Source of the DNA: Acidobacteriota bacterium
GTDB taxonomy: Bacteria > Acidobacteriota > Blastocatellia > Pyrinomonadales > Pyrinomonadaceae
Reading direction: 5' to 3'
DNA: 64,000 nt
NCBI GenBank assembly: GCA_019639235.1
Contig: JAHBSG010000002.1
Location: 1 to 64,000, forward strand
The notes below the pieces were generated by a model. The model had not been told where the DNA came from. It saw only the letters and a program-made list of their open reading frames with translations, and did no database searches. Below, piece by piece: positions 61,488 to 64,000 of the stretch. The translations under genes were made by a program, and so were the position numbers. The stretch's first letter is position 1. Every line of letters begins with the position of its first letter.

Positions 61488-61513
61488 CGTGTGCTAAATT
61501 TGCCTTATATCCG

Positions 61514-61726
61514 ATGAACGCACCGGAACCCGCAAATAACGGCCACGCGCCGGAGTCAGAGCTGCTCTCGCCAATCTGGGCGGTCATTTCGTTTGACCGG
61601 CTCGAGGGCTCGGGGCTTACCTACGCCGCAGCCGCCGAATTGCTCGAACGCCTTGACAGCGAAGGCGTCGCCGGCCTTTGTGTCGTGACGAACGACGTCG
61701 GAAGGCGTGTCAAAAGCTTAGTATAA
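61514..61726 (+). CDS. Small hypothetical protein
   Basis: A 70-residue protein from the ATG at 61514 (an upstream ATG at 61478 lies in the palindrome). It has SPIWAVISFDRLEGSGLTYAAAAELLERLDSEGVAGLCVVTNDVGRRV, a compact alpha/beta look with no membrane segment. I recognise no family. It overlaps the end of the quinone oxidoreductase gene by 17 bases, tail to tail. Codon use looks normal for the window, which favours a real gene. Confidence 0.6.
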   Translation: MNAPEPANNGHAPESELLSPIWAVISFDRLEGSGLTYAAAAELLERLDSEGVAGLCVVTNDVGRRVKSLV

Positions 61727-62687
61727 CCTTACCAATATTTTTGTTCGATTCGACCCGCTCGTGAGCCTCACGAACAGACTCGACGGGAAAGACCGTGTCG
61801 ATGATCGGCGTGTACTCACGGCCAAGCCCGGGAACCACGTCGCTAGCGAATGCCGCCATCGCCTCGCCCTTCTCCTCAACGCTTCGCGAGCGGAGAACTG
61901 TTCCCTTGATCGTAAGTCGCTTAGCGAGGGCCAGTCCCATGTCGAACTCAGCTTTGCGGCCGGCGGTCAGCCCGACTAGGATCATCCGCCCCTTCGAAGC
62001 GAGGCTCTTCAGATTCTCGGGAAAATATGCCCCACCGACGAGGTCGAGCACGACATCAACTCCTCGGCCCTCGGTCAGTTCTATCGCTTGCTCAGCAAAA
62101 ATGGGACCTGATTCCGGAATGATCGCGTGGTCGCAGTAGGCAATAAGTTCATCCAGTTTTTCCGCGGTTCGCGAGGTTGCGATGACCTTCGCCCCGCGAG
62201 CCTTGGCGATCTGGCAGGCGGCGATCCCAACGCCCGATGCCGCTGCGTGGATCAGTAACGCCTCGCCCTTGCCTAAGCCCGCCTGCGTGACAAGCGCATC
62301 GTGGGCGGTGACATACGCTTCGGGGACAGCGGCCGCTATCTCGAGCGAGATGCCTTCGGGAACAACTGCAGCAAGCCTTTGATCAACGACGACGAACTCC
62401 GCCTGTGCCTCGCCGGAGGTTATGCCGAAAACGCGATCGCCCGTATTGAAACGCGACACGCCCTCGCCGCATTCCGCGACGACGCCGGCGAATTCAAGCC
62501 CCGGCCGATGCGGGTCGTAGCCCTCAGGCCCGGGATAAAGGCCGCGCCGCTGAAGAATATCTGCCCGGTTGACTCCGGCATGCGAAACACGGACCTTGAT
62601 CTTTCCCTGAGCGACCGAAGGCTCGGGCATCTCGCGGATCTCAAGGCTCTCAGGCCCGCCGAATTCGATGATGTAAACTGCCCGCAT
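61710..62687 (-). CDS. NAD(P)H:quinone oxidoreductase, zinc-free MDR family
   Basis: A 325-residue medium-chain dehydrogenase/reductase. It has MRAVYIIEFGGPESLEIREMPEP at the start, VSHAGVNRADILQRRGLYPG, HAAASGVGIAACQIAKARGAKVIAT (NADPH-binding) and VDVVLDLVGGAYFPENLKSL. It is of the PIG3/QorA type that reduces quinones. The missing Cys ligands of alcohol dehydrogenases support a zinc-free enzyme. It starts 2 bases after the TolC-family stop, so the two form one operon. Confidence 0.92.
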   Translation of the reverse strand: MRAVYIIEFGGPESLEIREMPEPSVAQGKIKVRVSHAGVNRADILQRRGLYPGPEGYDPHRPGLEFAGVVAECGEGVSRFNTGDRVFGITSGEAQAEFVVVDQRLAAVVPEGISLEIAAAVPEAYVTAHDALVTQAGLGKGEALLIHAAASGVGIAACQIAKARGAKVIATSRTAEKLDELIAYCDHAIIPESGPIFAEQAIELTEGRGVDVVLDLVGGAYFPENLKSLASKGRMILVGLTAGRKAEFDMGLALAKRLTIKGTVLRSRSVEEKGEAMAAFASDVVPGLGREYTPIIDTVFPVESVREAHERVESNKNIGKVILSF

Positions 62688-62689
62688 TT

Positions 62690-64000
62690 CTACTTTCTCA
62701 GCATCGTCACAACGTCGTTATCCTTGAGCGCATTGCCGGTCGCACGCTGAAGGTCGGCGAGGGCCTTGTTCAGTTCGGTCTGGGCACGAAGCTCGGCGCT
62801 ACGTGCGTTGGTCAGGGCCGTTTGCCGTTCAAGTACGTTGTAAATATCTGACTGGCCGGCATCGAGCTTACGCTGTTCGGATTCATATTGCCGGACCGAG
62901 TTTTCGCGGGCGATCGCGGCGGACCGGAGCCTGGCCTCGGCGGTGCGGACGGCCTGAAGCGCATTTCGAACCTCGACCTGAATGACCTGCTCGATCTGTT
63001 CGCGTTGGGCCGAGATCTTTTCGCCCTCGACCAGCGAACGGCCATATTGGGCACGCGACGTGCGGTCACCGAACAGAGGCAGGTTGATCGTAACGCCGAC
63101 GCGATAGGTCGGGTAGCGGTTCGCGAAGATGTCCGAATACGCCGAGCCGGAGCTACCGAGCGAGCCGAGAAGCGATTCGAGCTGTGCCCGCTGCTGAGCC
63201 TGGCGGGCAAGGCACGCGTCATATCCCGGATCGTTGGGGTTACAGGGGATGTCGAACGGGCTGCTAAAGTTCGGGTTCTGTGTCCCGCCGATGCCGCTTG
63301 AGGAGTAGCCGGCAACAAGGTCGATCTGCGGGCGGCTTTGGTCGCGATAGTAGCGCCGGTCGATCTCGTTGATCGACTTCTGGACGTTATTGAGCTCAAG
63401 TTCGGGCCGGTTCTCCATCGCCGCCGTTATCGCGTCGTTGAGCGTGGTGCCGGGGACGCGAAGCTCTACGGAGTCGGTCGGGACTATCGCCTCGTTCCAG
63501 ACGGCGTTGTAGCGGTTCGGCGAGATCAGGTTCTTGAGAGCATTCTCGGCCTGTGTCACGACATTAAGCGCGTCGTAAACTGCCTGTTCGAAGTTCGCGA
63601 CCTGTGTTTCAGCCGCGACGATGTCGATCGGTGCAAGCTGGCCTTCCTGAACCAACCGGCGATTGTGTTCGAGCTGATCCTTTGCATCGCGAACGGCATC
63701 GCGTTGGACCTGCAGGTTCCTGAGCGCAAAGGTCAGATCCCAATAGGCACGCTGGACGTTCGTAATGATCTCGATCGACCGCTGCCGAAACTGGGCATCG
63801 CTGAGCGAGAGGTTCCGCTTTGCGATCTCGATCGTCCGCCGCGGCTGGTCCATCGAGCGTCCGCGAAGAAGCGGCTGCGTTAGCGTGATGCCAAAGTTCG
63901 CATTGACCTGCGGGCTGAGGATGGAGATCGGGTTATTTGTCGTTACCCTCTGGTTGTTCAGTGTAGCGGCAAAGATCGTCCCGTAGTTTGGGAGCGGGAT
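62690..64000 (-). CDS. TolC-family outer membrane protein (5' partial)
   Basis: The reading frame is open to the window edge; 436 residues are visible, beginning inside the family's first repeat (IPLPNYGTIFAATLNNQ). Two long coiled-coil/beta-barrel repeats follow, with NFGITLTQPLLRG, DLTFALRNLQVQRDAVRDAKDQLEH, ENRPELELNNVQKSINEIDRR and YRVGVTINLPLFGDRTSRAQYGR. It should form a trimeric export channel with an inner-membrane pump. The C-terminal helices end in LQRATGNALKDNDVVTML. The pump genes are outside the window. Confidence 0.92.
   Translation of the reverse strand: MPLPNYGTIFAATLNNQRVTTNNPISILSPQVNANFGITLTQPLLRGRSMDQPRRTIEIAKRNLSLSDAQFRQRSIEIITNVQRAYWDLTFALRNLQVQRDAVRDAKDQLEHNRRLVQEGQLAPIDIVAAETQVANFEQAVYDALNVVTQAENALKNLISPNRYNAVWNEAIVPTDSVELRVPGTTLNDAITAAMENRPELELNNVQKSINEIDRRYYRDQSRPQIDLVAGYSSSGIGGTQNPNFSSPFDIPCNPNDPGYDACLARQAQQRAQLESLLGSLGSSGSAYSDIFANRYPTYRVGVTINLPLFGDRTSRAQYGRSLVEGEKISAQREQIEQVIQVEVRNALQAVRTAEARLRSAAIARENSVRQYESEQRKLDAGQSDIYNVLERQTALTNARSAELRAQTELNKALADLQRATGNALKDNDVVTMLRK

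Noticed and set aside
61478..61513. Upstream start for the small protein at 61514
   Set aside because: The ATG at 61478 lies inside the DnaA-box-like palindrome and has no ribosome binding site.

Overview
This 64 kb window is a high-GC, densely coding bacterial chromosome segment holding 65 intact or partial protein genes, one tRNA gene and one probable gene remnant. Several protein types point to Acidobacteriota, most likely a Blastocatellia/Pyrinomonadaceae-type heterotroph: two von Willebrand-type proteins of the kind abundant in Acidobacteria, a GWxTD-domain protein, secreted GH20 and GH92 glycosidases, a TPR-containing sigma-54 activator, and a Gram-negative envelope (LptE, TolC, Lgt, LspA). 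The taxonomic call is an inference from gene content; no rRNA is present.

Layout. 1-4.8 kb: SPFH/zinc-ribbon protein, Tat lipoprotein, Trm112-like protein, family 9 glycosyltransferase and a CBS/MgtE-like transporter. 4.8-9.8 kb: a classical translation and protein-targeting operon, ffh-rpsP-khpA-rimM-trmD-rplS-(monooxygenase)-rnhB, behind a good sigma-70 promoter. 9.8-21 kb: serine hydrolase, M48 peptidase, MreB-like protein, FHA-GAF-adenylate cyclase, cysteine desulfurase, large sigma-54 activator and ClpS. 21-28.5 kb: ileS, two small secreted proteins, lspA, GNAT, four-helix protein, lgt and rluD. 28.6-34 kb: glycan degradation (GH20, GH92). 34-37.4 kb: nrfHA nitrite ammonification and a Tat-exported DUF1501 protein. 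37.5-42.6 kb: accessory stretch with a DUF4157 protein, two methyltransferases, SnoaL-like proteins, a GWxTD protein, a MafI-like protein and a ParDE module. 42.6-51.8 kb: divergent argG/argH, thioesterase, tilS, a stand-alone FtsH N-domain paralogue, ftsH, folP, lptE and holA. 52-56.3 kb (minus strand): receiver-like protein, PilT-type ATPase, thiE, rimI and queA. 56.5-64 kb: a secreted two-repeat protein, two VWA proteins flanking tRNA-Leu(CAA), a reductase, a quinone oxidoreductase and a TolC-family protein running off the end.

The most unusual features are these. (1) Short palindromic or tandem repeat elements lie between genes, and similar DNA also lies in frame inside coding sequences: rluD (75 bp, exactly 25 codons), ileS (about 13 codons), trmD (C-terminal extension) and GH92 (signal peptide and an internal loop). 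This resembles the Rickettsia palindromic elements in behaviour. (2) A small membrane protein that copies only the N-terminal membrane/periplasmic part of FtsH is encoded immediately upstream of ftsH. (3) NrfA has CxxCH where CxxCK is usual for the catalytic heme. (4) Two head-to-head DnaA-box-like 9-mers form a perfect 18-bp palindrome between divergent genes at about 61.48 kb.
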